Shown here piece by piece: positions 29,050-39,756 of a stretch of DNA of 64,000 bases. The position numbers were made by a program, and so were the translations under genes. The stretch is from Mycobacterium sp. NBC_00419 (GTDB lineage Bacteria > Actinomycetota > Actinomycetes > Mycobacteriales > Mycobacteriaceae). Where the stretch lies: assembly GCF_036023875.1 (NCBI RefSeq), contig NZ_CP107931.1, positions 186,001 through 250,000 on the forward strand. Direction: 5' to 3'. The notes below the pieces were generated by a model, which did not search any database, was not told where the DNA came from, and was given only the letters and a program-made list of their open reading frames with translations. Numbering within the stretch: position 1 is the first letter of the stretch; each line of letters starts with the position of its first letter.

Positions 29050-29956
29050 GGTCGTCCTCGACGAAGACGAGTGGCTGCCGAAGGCGGCAGAACACCGGGC
29101 CGCCGTCGAGTCGCTGACCGCCGAGCACCGGCGCCGCGCCCAACGTGGTGAAGCTCACCCAGTCTGGGATTTCCTGTTCACCTACTACAGCCTGCGTCCA
29201 CGCCAGCTGCGGCAGTGGCACCCCGGCTACGGGACCGCGCTGGCCGGCTCCCCAGCCGGCCGGTACCTCGACAAGGCGGGCTACGTGTCGACGCCGGCCG
29301 GGGTGACCGTGGGCGCCGATTACCTGCGGGCGCGGCTGGACACCGTCGGCTTCATCGCCGGACTGCTGCGCGCCACCGCTGATCGGGCACCGCAGTACAC
29401 CTGCTTCGGCATGCACGAATGGGCCATGGTCTACCGGACAGACGACGTCCGGCACGGCGCGGTGCCGCTGCGGCTGGGCAGGGCGGGTACCGACGCCGTG
29501 GTCGAGTCGATGCCGTTGCGCTGCAGCCACTTCGACGCGTTTCGCTTCTTCACCCCGGCGGCGGTACCGCGCAATCAGGTGACCCCGACCAGGGCCGCGC
29601 AGAGCGACTGGGAGCAGCCGGGCTGCCTGCACGCCAACATGGACCTCTACAAGTGGAGCTACAAACTCGGGCCACTGGCCGATTCCGGTCTGCTGCTGGA
29701 GTGTCTGCGGCTGGCCGCCGAAGCCCGGGAGCTCGACATGCGCGCCAGTCCGTATGACCTGGCGGACTTCGGTTTCGAGCCGATCGCCGTCGAGGACCCG
29801 GCCGGGCGGGCGGAATACGTACGGTGCCAGAGCGTTGTCGCCCAGCGCGCCGCACCGCTGCGGGCAGCTCTGCTGTCGCGCTGTGAGCAGCTGTTGGAGG
29901 CTGCCGCGGCGCAGGAGAGCACGTTACCGGCGGGTAAGCTGAATGGATTGTCGTGA
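29042..29956 (+). CDS. Conserved actinobacterial protein of unknown function
   Basis: A 304-residue soluble protein. Characteristic segments are [24 protein letters not shown] near residue 40, [14 protein letters not shown] near 120, [15 protein letters not shown] near 160 and [19 protein letters not shown] near 195. Relatives in databases are often labelled 3-methyladenine DNA glycosylase, but I see no helix-hairpin-helix or Mpg signature, so I do not adopt that name. Many conserved His, Asp and Cys residues suggest an enzyme. GTG 29042 overlaps the preceding gene by 8 bp, placing it at the end of the CNNM operon. Confidence 0.6.
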   Translation: MREVVLDEDEWLPKAAEHRAAVESLTAEHRRRAQRGEAHPVWDFLFTYYSLRPRQLRQWHPGYGTALAGSPAGRYLDKAGYVSTPAGVTVGADYLRARLDTVGFIAGLLRATADRAPQYTCFGMHEWAMVYRTDDVRHGAVPLRLGRAGTDAVVESMPLRCSHFDAFRFFTPAAVPRNQVTPTRAAQSDWEQPGCLHANMDLYKWSYKLGPLADSGLLLECLRLAAEARELDMRASPYDLADFGFEPIAVEDPAGRAEYVRCQSVVAQRAAPLRAALLSRCEQLLEAAAAQESTLPAGKLNGLS

Positions 29957-29966
29957 GGGAGGTCTG

Positions 29967-32162
29967 ATGACAGAACGGGTGTCCGTCGGCAACCTGCGTG
30001 TGGCGCAGGTGCTGTACGACTTCATCACCAACGAGGCGCTGCCCGGCACCGAGATCGACGCCGACAGCTTCTGGGCGGGCGTCGACAAGGTCGTCACCGA
30101 CCTGACGCCGAAGAACCAGGACCTCCTCGCCCGCCGCGATGACCTGCAGGCCCAGATCGACAAGTGGCACCGGCAGCGCATCATCGGCGGTATCGACGCC
30201 GGCGAGTACCAACAGTTCCTCTCCGACATCGGCTACCTGCTGCCCGAGCCCGACGACTTCTCCATCACCACGTCGAACGTCGACGACGAGATCACCACCA
30301 CCGCGGGTCCGCAGCTGGTGGTCCCGATCCTCAACGCGCGCTTCGCGCTCAACGCCGCCAACGCCCGCTGGGGATCGCTCTACGACGCGCTCTACGGCAC
30401 CGACGTCATCAGCTCCGAGGGTGGCGCCGAGCCCGGCAGCGGCTACAACAAGATCCGCGGCGACAAGGTGATCGCCTACGCCCGGAACTTTCTCGACAAG
30501 GCCGTGCCGCTGGCCAGTGGATCGTGGAACGACGCCACCGGCCTGTCCGTCGTCGAAGGCGTCCTCGAGATCGCGCAGGGCGATCAGGTCACCGGCCTGG
30601 CCAGCCCGGAGCAGTTCCTGGGCTACACCGGCACGCTCGGCTCCCCCGACTGGTCGGTGCTGCTGGTCAACAACGGCCTGCATCTCGAGATCCTCGTCAA
30701 CCCCGAGTCCCCGGTCGGGTCGACCGACAAGGCCGGCATCTCCGACGTCGTGCTCGAGTCCGCGATCACCACGATCATGGATTTCGAAGACTCCGTGGCC
30801 GCGGTCGACGCCGAGGACAAGGTGCTCGGCTACCGCAACTGGCTCGGCCTGAACAAGGGTGACCTCGCCGAAGAAGTCAGCAAGGGCGGCAAGACCTTCA
30901 CCCGGGTGCTCAACGGTGATCGCACCTACACCGCGGCTCGGCCTTATGTCGCCGACGGATCGGCTCCGGAAGGCTCCGAGTTCTCGCTGCCGGGGCGCAG
31001 CCTGCTGTTCGTCCGCAACGTCGGGCACCTGATGACCAATGACGCCATCACCGACGCCGACGGCAATGAGGTCTTCGAGGGCATCCAGGACGCCCTGTTC
31101 ACCACGCTGATCGCCACGCACGGGCTCAGCGGGCAGAACAGCCGCACCGGGTCGATCTACATCGTCAAGCCCAAGATGCACGGTCCCGACGAGGTCGCCT
31201 TCACCTGCGAGCTGTTCAGCCGCGTCGAAGATGTTCTGGGCCTGCCGCAAAACACCATCAAGGTCGGCATCATGGACGAGGAGCGCCGTACCTCGGCGAA
31301 CCTCAAGGCCTGCGTCAAGGCCGCCGCGGACCGGGTGGCGTTCATCAACACCGGCTTCCTGGACCGCACCGGCGACGAGATCCACACCTCGATGGAAGCC
31401 GGCCCGATGATCCGCAAGGGCGCGATGAAGACCCAGCCGTGGATCCTGGCCTACGAAGACCAGAACGTCGACGTCGGTCTGGCCACCGGGTTCTCCGGCA
31501 AGGCCCAGATCGGCAAGGGCATGTGGGCCATGACCGACCTGATGGCCGCCATGGTCGAGCAGAAGATCGGCCAGCCGCGCGCCGGCGCCACGACCGCCTG
31601 GGTGCCGTCGCCCACCGCGGCCACCCTGCACGCCATGCACTACCACCTCGTCGACGTCTACGCGGTGCACAAGGAGCTGGCCGGCAAGCCCCGGACCACC
31701 AGGGATCAGCTGCTGACCCTCCCGCTGGCCGCCGAGCTGGCCTGGTCGCCGGAGGAGATCCACGAAGAGGTCGACAACAACTGCCAGTCCATCCTGGGCT
31801 ACGTGGTGCGCTGGATCGACGCCGGCGTGGGCTGCTCGAAGGTGCCCGACATCCACGACGTCGCGCTGATGGAGGACCGCGCCACGCTGCGGATCTCCAG
31901 TCAGCTGCTGGCGAACTGGCTGCGGCATGGCGTCATCACCGAAGACGACGTGAAGGCGAGCCTGCGCCGGATGGCGGCGGTGGTCGACGAGCAGAACGCC
32001 TCCGACCCCGAATTCCGCCCGATGGCGCCCGACCCGGAGGGAAGTATCGCCTTCCAGGCCGCCCAGGAGCTGATCCTGGCGGGTGCAGCTCAGCCCAGCG
32101 GCTACACCGAGCCGATCCTGCATCGGCGCCGGCGCGAGTTCAAGGCCAGCCTCGGGGGCTGA
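29967..32162 (+). CDS. glcB: Malate synthase G
   Basis: A 731-residue monomeric TIM-barrel enzyme that condenses glyoxylate and acetyl-CoA to malate in the glyoxylate shunt. The length and the segments [34 protein letters not shown] (in part), [16 protein letters not shown] with Mg-binding acid residues, [32 protein letters not shown] and the catalytic region [17 protein letters not shown] fit the G isoform. ATG 29967 follows GGAGG by about 5 nt. Isocitrate lyase is not in the window. It matches H37Rv GlcB (Rv1837c). Confidence 0.97.
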   Translation: MTERVSVGNLRVAQVLYDFITNEALPGTEIDADSFWAGVDKVVTDLTPKNQDLLARRDDLQAQIDKWHRQRIIGGIDAGEYQQFLSDIGYLLPEPDDFSITTSNVDDEITTTAGPQLVVPILNARFALNAANARWGSLYDALYGTDVISSEGGAEPGSGYNKIRGDKVIAYARNFLDKAVPLASGSWNDATGLSVVEGVLEIAQGDQVTGLASPEQFLGYTGTLGSPDWSVLLVNNGLHLEILVNPESPVGSTDKAGISDVVLESAITTIMDFEDSVAAVDAEDKVLGYRNWLGLNKGDLAEEVSKGGKTFTRVLNGDRTYTAARPYVADGSAPEGSEFSLPGRSLLFVRNVGHLMTNDAITDADGNEVFEGIQDALFTTLIATHGLSGQNSRTGSIYIVKPKMHGPDEVAFTCELFSRVEDVLGLPQNTIKVGIMDEERRTSANLKACVKAAADRVAFINTGFLDRTGDEIHTSMEAGPMIRKGAMKTQPWILAYEDQNVDVGLATGFSGKAQIGKGMWAMTDLMAAMVEQKIGQPRAGATTAWVPSPTAATLHAMHYHLVDVYAVHKELAGKPRTTRDQLLTLPLAAELAWSPEEIHEEVDNNCQSILGYVVRWIDAGVGCSKVPDIHDVALMEDRATLRISSQLLANWLRHGVITEDDVKASLRRMAAVVDEQNASDPEFRPMAPDPEGSIAFQAAQELILAGAAQPSGYTEPILHRRRREFKASLGG

Positions 32163-32272
32163 CCAGGCCGGGTCACCATCGTCCGGTGGTGAACTGTTGA
32201 TCGCTAGACTCGTGCGGGATCTGGCGGCACACACCCCGCGAACCGTTCGACGAAAGAGGATCACTCACCGCC

Positions 32273-34291
32273 ATGGGCAGGCACAGCAAACCCGGTCCCG
32301 GAGAATCCTTCGGCGAACCGACTGAGCCCGCCGACTCGGCAGACTCACCCACCAGCCGGTTCTCCCGGCCGTCGGGGCGCGATCTGTCCGACTACGTCAG
32401 CGGCGGCGACGAACCCGACAACCGGGCACACGACGAGGCCGACGCCGGCTACGACGACGAGCCCGGGTACCGCGACGACTACGACGCTCCGGCCCCGTCG
32501 TCCTACGGCGCCGAGCCGCCACCTGTGCCCCCGTCCGACGGCGGTCGCCGGCGAGGCGGCTGGGAGGGCGGTCACCGCAGTGAAGCCGGCCGCCGGGGTG
32601 TCAGTCTCGGCGTCATCGCGGCGCTGGTCACCGTGGTGGTGGTGGTCGCAGCGGTCATCGGATGGCGGTTCTTCGGCGGTGTGCTGTCCCATCGGTCCAC
32701 CGAGGCAGCCCAGCAGTGCCTGGCCGGAACGTCCAACGTCGCGGTCGTTGCCGACCCGTCGATCGCCGACAACGTCACCAAGTTCGCCGAGAGCTACAAC
32801 GCCAGCGCGACACCGGTGGGTGATCGCTGCATCAAAGTCGTTGTCACCAAGGCGGATTCCGATGCAGTGGTCAACGGCTTCGTCAGTCAGTGGCCTGCCG
32901 ATCTCGGTGAGCGTCCCGCGTTGTGGATTCCGGCGAGTTCGGTGTCGGCGGCGCGGTTGCAGGCCACCGCCGGCAAGGAGTCGGTGAGCGACGCCCGCTC
33001 CCTGGTCACCTCACCGGTGATGCTGGCCGTGCGGCCGGCGCTGAAAACCGCCTTGGATCAACAGGGTTGGGGTGCGCTGCCGGGATTGCAGAGCAACCCG
33101 ACCTCGCTGGAATCACTCGATCTGCCCGGGTGGGGATCGCTGCGGCTGGCACTGCCGACCGCCGGGGACAACGACGCGACCTATCTGGTCGCCGAGGCCG
33201 TCGCCGCGGCGGCCGCTCCCCCCGGGGGGCCGGCGACCGCCGGGCTCGGCTCGGTCAACACCTTGATCGGCGGAGCGCCCAAACTGTCCGACAACACCGC
33301 CGACGAGGCCTGGAAGGCATTGCTGGCGTCCGGCGACGCCGCGGCCGCACCGGTGCACGCGGTGGCCACCACCGAACAGCAACTGTTCGCGCGGTCGTCG
33401 TCGATCGCCGCAGCCAAGGACAACATCGCCGGTTTCCTGCCGCCGGGTCCGGTCGCGCTGGCCGACTACCCGACCGTGCTGCTGGCCGGAACGTGGCTGT
33501 CCGAAGAACAGGTGAGCGCGGCCAGCGAGTTCGCCCGCTTCATGCGCAAACCCGAACAGCTCGCCGAACTGGCCAAGGCCGGCTTCCGTGCCGAAGGCAC
33601 GACCCCGCAGGGCAACGACGTCGTCGACTTCGGTCAGCTCGGGGCGCCGCTGGCAGTCGGCGACGACTCGGTGCGGGCCACGCTGGCCGCGGCGCTGTCG
33701 GCACCGGCGACCGGATCGGCCACCACGATCATGCTCGACCAGGCGATGGCCGGCGACGAGGGCGGCAAGTCCCGGTTGGCCAACGTGGTGGCCGCACTGG
33801 ACGGCCGCATCGGTGCGCTTCCGCCCAACGCGGCGGTGGGCCTGTGGACGTTCAACGGTGTGGAGGGCCGCTCGTCGGTGAGCATCGGCCCGCTGTCGGA
33901 TCAGCTTGACGGACGGGCCCGTTCGGCGGTGCTGACCGATACCCTCAATGGGCTGTCGCCGTCGGGTGGTGGCGCGGTGTCCTTCACCACGCTGCGGCTG
34001 GTGTACGGCGATGCGGTGACGAATTTCCGCCAGGGCCAGACGAATTCGGTTCTGGTGATCACCCAGGGTCCGCACAGCGACCAGTCGCTGGACGGTCCGG
34101 GCCTGCAGGACTACGTCAAGTCGGCCACCGACCCGGCTCGGCCGGTTGCCATCAACGTCATCGATATCGGCGACGACTCGGATCGCTCGACGTGGGAGGC
34201 GGTCGCCCAGATCTCCGGCGGCTCGTACCAGAACGTCGCGACGTCGGACTCGCCCGACCTGATCGCGGCCGTCAGCCAGCAACTGTCCTAA
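32273..34291 (+). CDS. Membrane-anchored substrate-binding/VWA domain protein (Rv1836c type)
   Basis: A 672-residue envelope protein. Residues 1-105 are a cytoplasmic tail rich in Asp, Glu, Pro and Gly; one transmembrane helix lies at about 109-133; the rest is extracytoplasmic. The middle resembles a periplasmic solute-binding fold (about 150-440, ending FARFMRKPEQLAELAKAGFR) and the last ~190 residues a von Willebrand A domain. The metal site normally DxSxS reads DQAMA (in IMLDQAMAGDEGG), so metal binding is doubtful. ATG 32273 is near TAGACT (32205-32210), a -10 candidate. Role unknown; the layout suggests a cell-envelope interaction protein. Confidence 0.78.
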   Translation: MGRHSKPGPGESFGEPTEPADSADSPTSRFSRPSGRDLSDYVSGGDEPDNRAHDEADAGYDDEPGYRDDYDAPAPSSYGAEPPPVPPSDGGRRRGGWEGGHRSEAGRRGVSLGVIAALVTVVVVVAAVIGWRFFGGVLSHRSTEAAQQCLAGTSNVAVVADPSIADNVTKFAESYNASATPVGDRCIKVVVTKADSDAVVNGFVSQWPADLGERPALWIPASSVSAARLQATAGKESVSDARSLVTSPVMLAVRPALKTALDQQGWGALPGLQSNPTSLESLDLPGWGSLRLALPTAGDNDATYLVAEAVAAAAAPPGGPATAGLGSVNTLIGGAPKLSDNTADEAWKALLASGDAAAAPVHAVATTEQQLFARSSSIAAAKDNIAGFLPPGPVALADYPTVLLAGTWLSEEQVSAASEFARFMRKPEQLAELAKAGFRAEGTTPQGNDVVDFGQLGAPLAVGDDSVRATLAAALSAPATGSATTIMLDQAMAGDEGGKSRLANVVAALDGRIGALPPNAAVGLWTFNGVEGRSSVSIGPLSDQLDGRARSAVLTDTLNGLSPSGGGAVSFTTLRLVYGDAVTNFRQGQTNSVLVITQGPHSDQSLDGPGLQDYVKSATDPARPVAINVIDIGDDSDRSTWEAVAQISGGSYQNVATSDSPDLIAAVSQQLS

Positions 34292-35169
34292 TTCAGGGCC
34301 AGCAGCCGGCGCGCGCCGGCGGTGAACTCGTCGGGAACTTCCAGCTGCGGGTAGTGGCCGATGCCGGGCAGTTCGATCACCTCGGCGGCCGGTCGCAGTT
34401 CGGTCAACCCGGCCAGTACCTCGGTGGTGGCCACCGGATCGCCGGTGGCCCACAGGAAGCTCAGCGGCTTGGGCCAGTCCCGAACCGCGCCATGCCAGCG
34501 GGGCGCGAAGCGGACCCGCTCATCGAGATAGGCGCACAGCAGGTGCAGGATGCGTTGCCCGTCCTCGCAGGCCAGCAGCGCCCACTGCGCCTGCGCCTCC
34601 TCGGCAGACAACGGGTGCGCCGCACTGAACAGACGGGCGAAGCCCCGCATGAAGCCGCGTTCATTGGTCAGCCGGGCGAACAGCGGACCCAGCGGGCCGC
34701 GCAGGATCTTCTGGCTCGGGCGCAGGCTGGCCCGCTCGAGGATCACGCTGCCGTTGGTGAGCACCGCCCGCTGCAAGTCGAACGGCAACGCACCGGACAG
34801 GTCGCGGGCGAGCAGTTCGGTAGCCACCGAGGTGCCCATGTCATGGGCCAGCAGCACCACCGGACCGACGCCGGCGTCACCCACCACCTCGCAGACGACG
34901 TCAGCCTGCTCCAGCAGGCTGTAGCGGTGCGGGCGCGGCTTGTCCGACAGCCCGAACCCGAGGAAGTCCAGGGTCAGCCAGGGCTGGTCGCCGAGCCGGT
35001 CCACTACCCCGCGGAAGTCGTACGAGCTGGATGGAAAGCCATGCAGCAGAAGCAGAGTGGGGCTTCCCTCGGCAGCTGAGACGGTTGACGAGCGGACGAA
35101 GACAGAGCCGGCGCTCGTCGAGACGAGCCGGCCCCCGTCTTGCCACTGGCGAACACTGGCAGGCAGCAC
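34288..35169 (-). CDS. lipZ: Alpha/beta-hydrolase (LipZ type)
   Basis: A 293-residue alpha/beta-hydrolase. The oxyanion region LLLLHGFPSSSYDFRGVVDRL is near residue 50 and the nucleophile elbow, normally GxSxG, reads AHDMGTSVA near 118, placing Asp at the nucleophile position as in haloalkane dehalogenases and epoxide hydrolases. The terminal His is in LPGIGHYPQLE. A cap domain lies between. GTG 35169 is the first in-frame start after the gcvP stop, 13 bp away; its ribosome site is poor, so coupling with gcvP is likely. It overlaps the VWA gene tail by four bases. Substrate unknown; the name comes from synteny with Rv1834. Confidence 0.8.
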   Translation of the reverse strand: MLPASVRQWQDGGRLVSTSAGSVFVRSSTVSAAEGSPTLLLLHGFPSSSYDFRGVVDRLGDQPWLTLDFLGFGLSDKPRPHRYSLLEQADVVCEVVGDAGVGPVVLLAHDMGTSVATELLARDLSGALPFDLQRAVLTNGSVILERASLRPSQKILRGPLGPLFARLTNERGFMRGFARLFSAAHPLSAEEAQAQWALLACEDGQRILHLLCAYLDERVRFAPRWHGAVRDWPKPLSFLWATGDPVATTEVLAGLTELRPAAEVIELPGIGHYPQLEVPDEFTAGARRLLALN

Positions 35170-35182
35170 GGTCAGGACGTTA

Positions 35183-38026
35183 TCAGGCGAAGGCCTCCAC
35201 CGGCGGGCAGGAGCACACCAGGTTGCGGTCGCCGTAGGCGCCGTCGATCCGGCGCACCGGCGGCCACACCTTGGGCCGGTAGGCCTTGCCCAGCGGGTAG
35301 GCCGCCTGCTCGCGGGTGTACGGATGGGTCCACTCGTCGACGAGCAGGCATGCGGCGGTGTGCGGCGCATTGTGCAGCGGGTTGTCCTCCGCCGGCCACT
35401 CCCCCGAACCCACCTTGTCGATCTCGGCGCGAATGGCGATCATCGCCTCACAGAACGCGTCGACCTCGGCCAGGCTCTCGCTCTCGGTCGGCTCCACCAT
35501 CAGCGTGCCGGCCACCGGGAAACTCATCGTCGGCGCGTGGAAGCCGAAGTCCGCCAGCCGCTTTGCCACATCGTCGACGGTCACCCCGGTGGCCTTGGTG
35601 ATGCCGCGCAGATCGAGGATGCACTCGTGCGCCACCATGCCGTTCTCGCCGGTGTAGAGCACCGGGTAGTACTCGTCGAGCCGGCGGGCGATGTAGTTGG
35701 CCGATGCGATCGCCGTCAGTGACGCCGCGCGCAGGCCGACACCGCCCATCATCCGAATGTAGGCCCAGGTGATCGGCAGGATCGAGGCCGAGCCGTACGG
35801 TGCGGCCGACACGACGTGGCCGTGCGGCAGTTCCTCGGCCAGCGGGTGGCCGGGCAGATACTGGGCCAGGTGCGCGCGCACCGCCACCGGGCCGACGCCC
35901 GGTCCGCCGCCGCCGTGCGGAATGCAGAACGTCTTGTGCAGGTTCAGATGGCTCACGTCGCCGCCGAACTTGCCCGGACGCGCCAAGCCCACCAGCGCGT
36001 TGAGGTTCGCACCGTCGACGTAGACCTGCCCGCCGGCATCGTGCACCGCGGCGCAGATGTCGGCGATCTCGTGTTCGTAGACACCGTGGGTGGACGGGTA
36101 GGTGATCATCAGCGCCGCCAGCTTGTCGGCGTGCTCGGCGATCTTGGCCCGCAGATCGTCGGTGTCGACGTCGCCGTTGTCGCGGCAGGCCACCACGACA
36201 ACCCGCATTCCCACCATCGCCGCCGACGCCGCGTTGGTGCCGTGCGCACTCGACGGGATCAGGCACACGTCGCGGTGGGAATCCCCATTCCCGACGTGGT
36301 AGTCGCGGATGGCCAGCAGGCCCGCGTACTCGCCCTGCGATCCGGCATTGGGCTGCAACGAGATTGCGTCGTATCCGGTGACGCCGGTCAGCCAGCTCTC
36401 CAGGTCGGCGATCAGCTTGCGCAGGCCCGGGGTGTCACCGGCGGGTGCGAACGGGTGCTGGCGGCCGAACTCCGGCCAGGTGATGGACTCCATCTCCGCG
36501 GCGGCGTTGAGCTTCATGGTGCACGAGCCCAGCGGAATCATGCTGCGGTCCAGGGCGATGTCCTTGTCGGCCAGGCTGCGCAGGTACCGCATCATCTCGG
36601 TCTCGGTGCGGTATTTGGTGAACGCCGGATGAGTCAGGAATTCGCTTGTCCGCGAATCGATCTGCGGACCCGAGTAATCGCCGGCCAGGCCTGCTCCGAA
36701 TGCTTCGAGCACCAGCGCGATCTGCTCGGCCGTGGCCGCCTCGTCGCAGCTGACCGACACGTGGTCGGCGTCCACCCGCCAGATGTTGATGCCACGGCCC
36801 TTGGCCTCGGCCTGCACGGCGGCAGCACGGTTGGGCACCTGCACCAGCACGGTGTCGAAGAACGTGTCGTAGACGACCTCGACACCGGCCGCGCTCAGGC
36901 CTGCCGCCAGCGAGCGGGCGTGGCCGTGTACCCGGCGGGCGATCCCGGTCAGCCCGGCCGCACCGTGGTAGCTGGCGTACATCGCGGCCATGATCGCCAG
37001 CAGCACCTGGGCGGTACAGATGTTGGAGGTGGCCTTGTCGCGGCGGATGTGCTGTTCGCGGGTCTGCAGCGAGAGCCGATAGGCAGGCGACCCGTCGGCG
37101 TCCACCGACACACCGACCAGCCGGCCCGGCAACTGACGGGCATGCTTGCCGTGGACGGCCAGATAGCCGGCGTGCGGGCCGCCGAATCCCATTGGCACAC
37201 CGAATCGTTGGGCGCTGCCGAACGCGATGTCGGCGCCGATTTCACCGGGCGGGGCGATCAGCGTCAGCGCCAGCAGGTCGGCACCCAACGCGATCAGTGC
37301 ACCCCGTTCGTGCGCCTGCTCGACGAGCTTGGACCAGTCCGTCACCCGGCCACTGGCGCCGGGCAGCTGGGCGAGGACGCCGAAGAACTCCCCTTCGGGC
37401 AGACCGCCCCGCAGATCCGCGGTCACGATCTCGATGCCCAGCGGCTCGGCGCGCGTGGCCAGGATGGCGGCGGTCTGTGTGAACAGGTCGGCGTCGACGG
37501 CCAGCCGGTTCGACGATCCCCGCGACGCGCGGTGCATCAACGTCATCGCCTCGGCGGCCGCGGTGCCCTCATCGAGCATCGAGGCGTTGGCGACCTCCAG
37601 CCCGGTCAGGTCGGCGATCATGGTCTGGAAGTTCAGCAACGCCTCCAGCCGGCCCTGGCTGATCTCGGGCTGATACGGCGTGTAGGCGGTGTACCAGGCC
37701 GGGTTCTCCAGGATGTTGCGCAGCAGCACCGGCGGGGTCAGCGTGTCGTAGTAGCCCTGACCGATCATCGACACGGCGATGGTGTTGGTGTCGGCCATCG
37801 CCCGCAGCTCGGCCAGCGCCTCGTGTTCACCGGCCGCCGGGGGCAGCCGGTCCAGGCCCGGGGCGGTGCCGTCGGACCCGAGCGCGTCGAGGATGTTGGC
37901 GGGCAGCGCCTTGGCGGCGAGTTCGTCGAGGGATGCCACGCCGATGACCTCGAGCATGGTGGCCACCTCGTCGGAATCCGGTCCGATGTGGCGGTCGGCG
38001 AAAGTGGGCTGGGTGTGGTCGGACAC
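35183..38026 (-). CDS. gcvP: Glycine dehydrogenase (decarboxylating), P-protein of the glycine cleavage system
   Basis: A 947-residue PLP enzyme that decarboxylates glycine and loads the aminomethyl group on lipoyl-GcvH. It is the fused single-chain form. The family start [17 protein letters not shown], the glycine-rich FGGPHAGY, and the PLP-lysine segment [17 protein letters not shown] are present. GTG 38026 is chosen because AGGAG lies 8 nt before it; GTG 38035 overlaps that site. A tandem glycine riboswitch covers its leader. H37Rv calls this gene gcvB (Rv1832). GcvH is encoded 3 kb away on the same strand; GcvT and lipoamide dehydrogenase are not in the window. Confidence 0.96.
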   Translation of the reverse strand: MSDHTQPTFADRHIGPDSDEVATMLEVIGVASLDELAAKALPANILDALGSDGTAPGLDRLPPAAGEHEALAELRAMADTNTIAVSMIGQGYYDTLTPPVLLRNILENPAWYTAYTPYQPEISQGRLEALLNFQTMIADLTGLEVANASMLDEGTAAAEAMTLMHRASRGSSNRLAVDADLFTQTAAILATRAEPLGIEIVTADLRGGLPEGEFFGVLAQLPGASGRVTDWSKLVEQAHERGALIALGADLLALTLIAPPGEIGADIAFGSAQRFGVPMGFGGPHAGYLAVHGKHARQLPGRLVGVSVDADGSPAYRLSLQTREQHIRRDKATSNICTAQVLLAIMAAMYASYHGAAGLTGIARRVHGHARSLAAGLSAAGVEVVYDTFFDTVLVQVPNRAAAVQAEAKGRGINIWRVDADHVSVSCDEAATAEQIALVLEAFGAGLAGDYSGPQIDSRTSEFLTHPAFTKYRTETEMMRYLRSLADKDIALDRSMIPLGSCTMKLNAAAEMESITWPEFGRQHPFAPAGDTPGLRKLIADLESWLTGVTGYDAISLQPNAGSQGEYAGLLAIRDYHVGNGDSHRDVCLIPSSAHGTNAASAAMVGMRVVVVACRDNGDVDTDDLRAKIAEHADKLAALMITYPSTHGVYEHEIADICAAVHDAGGQVYVDGANLNALVGLARPGKFGGDVSHLNLHKTFCIPHGGGGPGVGPVAVRAHLAQYLPGHPLAEELPHGHVVSAAPYGSASILPITWAYIRMMGGVGLRAASLTAIASANYIARRLDEYYPVLYTGENGMVAHECILDLRGITKATGVTVDDVAKRLADFGFHAPTMSFPVAGTLMVEPTESESLAEVDAFCEAMIAIRAEIDKVGSGEWPAEDNPLHNAPHTAACLLVDEWTHPYTREQAAYPLGKAYRPKVWPPVRRIDGAYGDRNLVCSCPPVEAFA

Positions 38027-38069
38027 GTGGGGCACTCCTGACTCGGGCGGACGCAGCCGTCAGCGGCGT

Positions 38070-38270
38070 CCTCTCCCTCTGTCGTCGACCCGTGCCGGGT
38101 GCCTGAGAGATTCGGCGCCCTGATCAGGCGCCTTTCCCCATGGGCGGGTGACCAGAAGTCACCACTTTCCAGAGGCATCGTGGCCATGAGCGGTCCGGGT
38201 GCCTGAGAGGTTGACGGAGAGGTATTGCTCCTTCGGCGTCCGTGACTGGCGGCCACGAAACTCTCCCGCA
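38070..38270 (-). promoter_or_regulatory. Tandem glycine riboswitch
   Basis: Read on the minus strand, the leader has two glycine-aptamer cores. The first (about 38270-38190) has GGGAGAGTTTCG, GCCGAAGGAGCAA and CTCTCAGGCACC. The second (about 38175-38070) opens with CCTCTGG, contains CGCCGAATCTCTCAGGCACC and closes with CAGAGG, which pairs with the opening strand to form P1. The second core lacks the GGAGCAA arm and is more compact. These motifs are those of glycine riboswitches, which turn on gcv genes when glycine is abundant. It fills most of the 313-bp gap before gcvP. Confidence 0.88.
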
Positions 38271-38289
38271 CAAGGGCGATGCAGGCTCG

Positions 38290-38295
38290 ATTCTA
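38290..38295 (-). promoter_or_regulatory. -10 element for the riboswitch-gcvP transcript
   Basis: On the minus strand TAGAAT lies 20 nt before the first conserved base of the aptamer, so transcription would begin near 38283. No convincing -35 is visible. Confidence 0.55.
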
Positions 38296-38339
38296 GCCGT
38301 GCGCAGGACCGCGGGCGTACCAACGGGCAGGTGTCGGCG

Positions 38340-38984
38340 TCAGCCGATCTTGCGGTCGCGGCTCTTGCGCCGCGAGGCGAGCTCATCTTCGGGCGAGGCG
38401 ATCGACTCGCCGCCGTCGGCACGCTCGCCGGGGAAGTCCGCGATCGCGCCGGAAAGCTCACGCATCGCACCGCTGACGGCGATGCCGAACACGCCCTGGC
38501 CGCCCTGCAACAGGTCGACCACCTCTTCGGCCGAGGTGCACTCGTACACCGTGGTGCCGTCGGAGAACAGGGTGATGTTGGCCAGATCCTGCACACCGCG
38601 CTGCCGCAGATGGTCGACGGCCACCCGGATGTTGTGCAGCGAGATGCCGGTATCGAGCAGACGCTTGACGATCTTGAGGACCAGAATGTCCTTGAACGAG
38701 TACAGCCGCTGGCTGCCGGAGCCTGCCGCGCCACGAATCGACGGGACCACCAGTGAGGTGCGGGCCCAGTAGTCGAGCTGGCGGTAGGTGATACCGGCGA
38801 TCTGGCAGGCGCTCGGCCCGCGGTAGCCCACGAGTTCGTCGGGCACCGAGTTGTCGGGGAACAATCCGGCCTGCACCGGCTCGCTCACCGGACGCAGCGC
38901 GCTGTCGTCCTCGAAGCGGCCCGCGGAGTCGGAAAGGCCCGCGCCAGCAAGATCCAGCTGTCCCTGACGTGGCTGCTCGTCCAC
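38340..38984 (-). CDS. resR: MerR-family regulator ResR (Rv1830 type)
   Basis: A 214-residue MerR-type regulator. After a 60-residue low-complexity tail, the DNA-binding domain begins [32 protein letters not shown], with [25 protein letters not shown] completing the winged helix. The C-terminus has no cysteine-based metal site. GTG 38984 (VDEQ) has GAGAGGAAC upstream. In M. tuberculosis the orthologue is essential-like and its mutations alter growth resumption after drug exposure (resR); that is literature knowledge. It is the first of the group resR, BFN-domain gene, second MerR gene and garA. Confidence 0.88.
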   Translation of the reverse strand: MDEQPRQGQLDLAGAGLSDSAGRFEDDSALRPVSEPVQAGLFPDNSVPDELVGYRGPSACQIAGITYRQLDYWARTSLVVPSIRGAAGSGSQRLYSFKDILVLKIVKRLLDTGISLHNIRVAVDHLRQRGVQDLANITLFSDGTTVYECTSAEEVVDLLQGGQGVFGIAVSGAMRELSGAIADFPGERADGGESIASPEDELASRRKSRDRKIG

Positions 38985-39212
38985 GATGTTCCTCTCGCCG
39001 TTCGAACCATGGCCCGCTGACCATTCCGCACCGCGTAAGCCCTGCGTCCGAGTGGTACGAGCATACGCTTGTCGACGGGCGGTCGTGCTCGTCGTCGTCA
39101 TCAAAGTATGGCCGCCGCCGGGCATGCTCCCCGGCATCCGGCGCGCGTGTCGAACCCGTGCAGACCTAGATGAGACGCATCCGTGATCTTGACCGGCAGC
39201 CCGTCTACCCGC

Positions 39213-39707
39213 TCAGGTCGCCTTGAAATCATCCGGGGAGACGCTGTCGAGAAACTCCTTGAACTTCTCGACCTCGTCTTCGCGCACGGCTCCGGTGGAC
39301 TCCTCGTCGCCCTCGTCGGGAATCAGCAGGCCCGCTTCGGCGAGGACCGACTCCTCGACGTAGATCGGCACGCCCATCCGCAGCGCGATCGCCACCGAGT
39401 CCGACGGGCGCGCCGAGACCTTGATATCGCGGTCGAAGATCAGGTCGGCGTAGAACGTGCCCTCCTGAAGATCCACGATCCGCACCTCCTTGAGCGAATG
39501 TCCAAGGGCGGCAATGAGATCTCGGATCAGGTCGTGGGTGAGCGGCCGGGCCGGCTCGACCCCCTGCTGTTCCAGAGCGATGGCGGTGGCCTCCGACTGG
39601 CCGATCCAGATGGGCAGGTAACGGTCACCGTTGGATTCGCGGAGCAGCAGAACCGGCTGGTTCTGGGGCTGCTCAACGCGAATCCCGACCACACGAACCT
39701 CACCCAT
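39213..39707 (-). CDS. Bifunctional-nuclease (BFN, DUF151) domain protein
   Basis: A 164-residue cytosolic protein of the BFN family, matching Rv1829. The domain runs about residues 1-130: MGEVRVVGIRVE, VLLLRESNGDRYLPIWIGQSEATAI, the helix PLTHDLI and the segment SARPSDSVAIALRMGVPIYV. The last 35 residues are acidic. Members have been reported to cut nucleic acids but the cellular role is not settled. It is flanked by two MerR regulator genes, an order kept across mycobacteria. Confidence 0.88.
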   Translation of the reverse strand: MGEVRVVGIRVEQPQNQPVLLLRESNGDRYLPIWIGQSEATAIALEQQGVEPARPLTHDLIRDLIAALGHSLKEVRIVDLQEGTFYADLIFDRDIKVSARPSDSVAIALRMGVPIYVEESVLAEAGLLIPDEGDEESTGAVREDEVEKFKEFLDSVSPDDFKAT

Positions 39708-39756
39708 TTGTGTCTGACCTCCGAGCTGGTTGTGCCGTCGGTTGCGAGTCTAATCC

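Noticed and set aside
29550..32264. Minus-strand frame of about 900 codons opposite glcB
   Set aside because: Shadow of malate synthase; no domain or ribosome site.
35816..38041. Plus-strand frame opposite gcvP
   Set aside because: Shadow of the P-protein gene; it would also conflict with the riboswitch promoter order.
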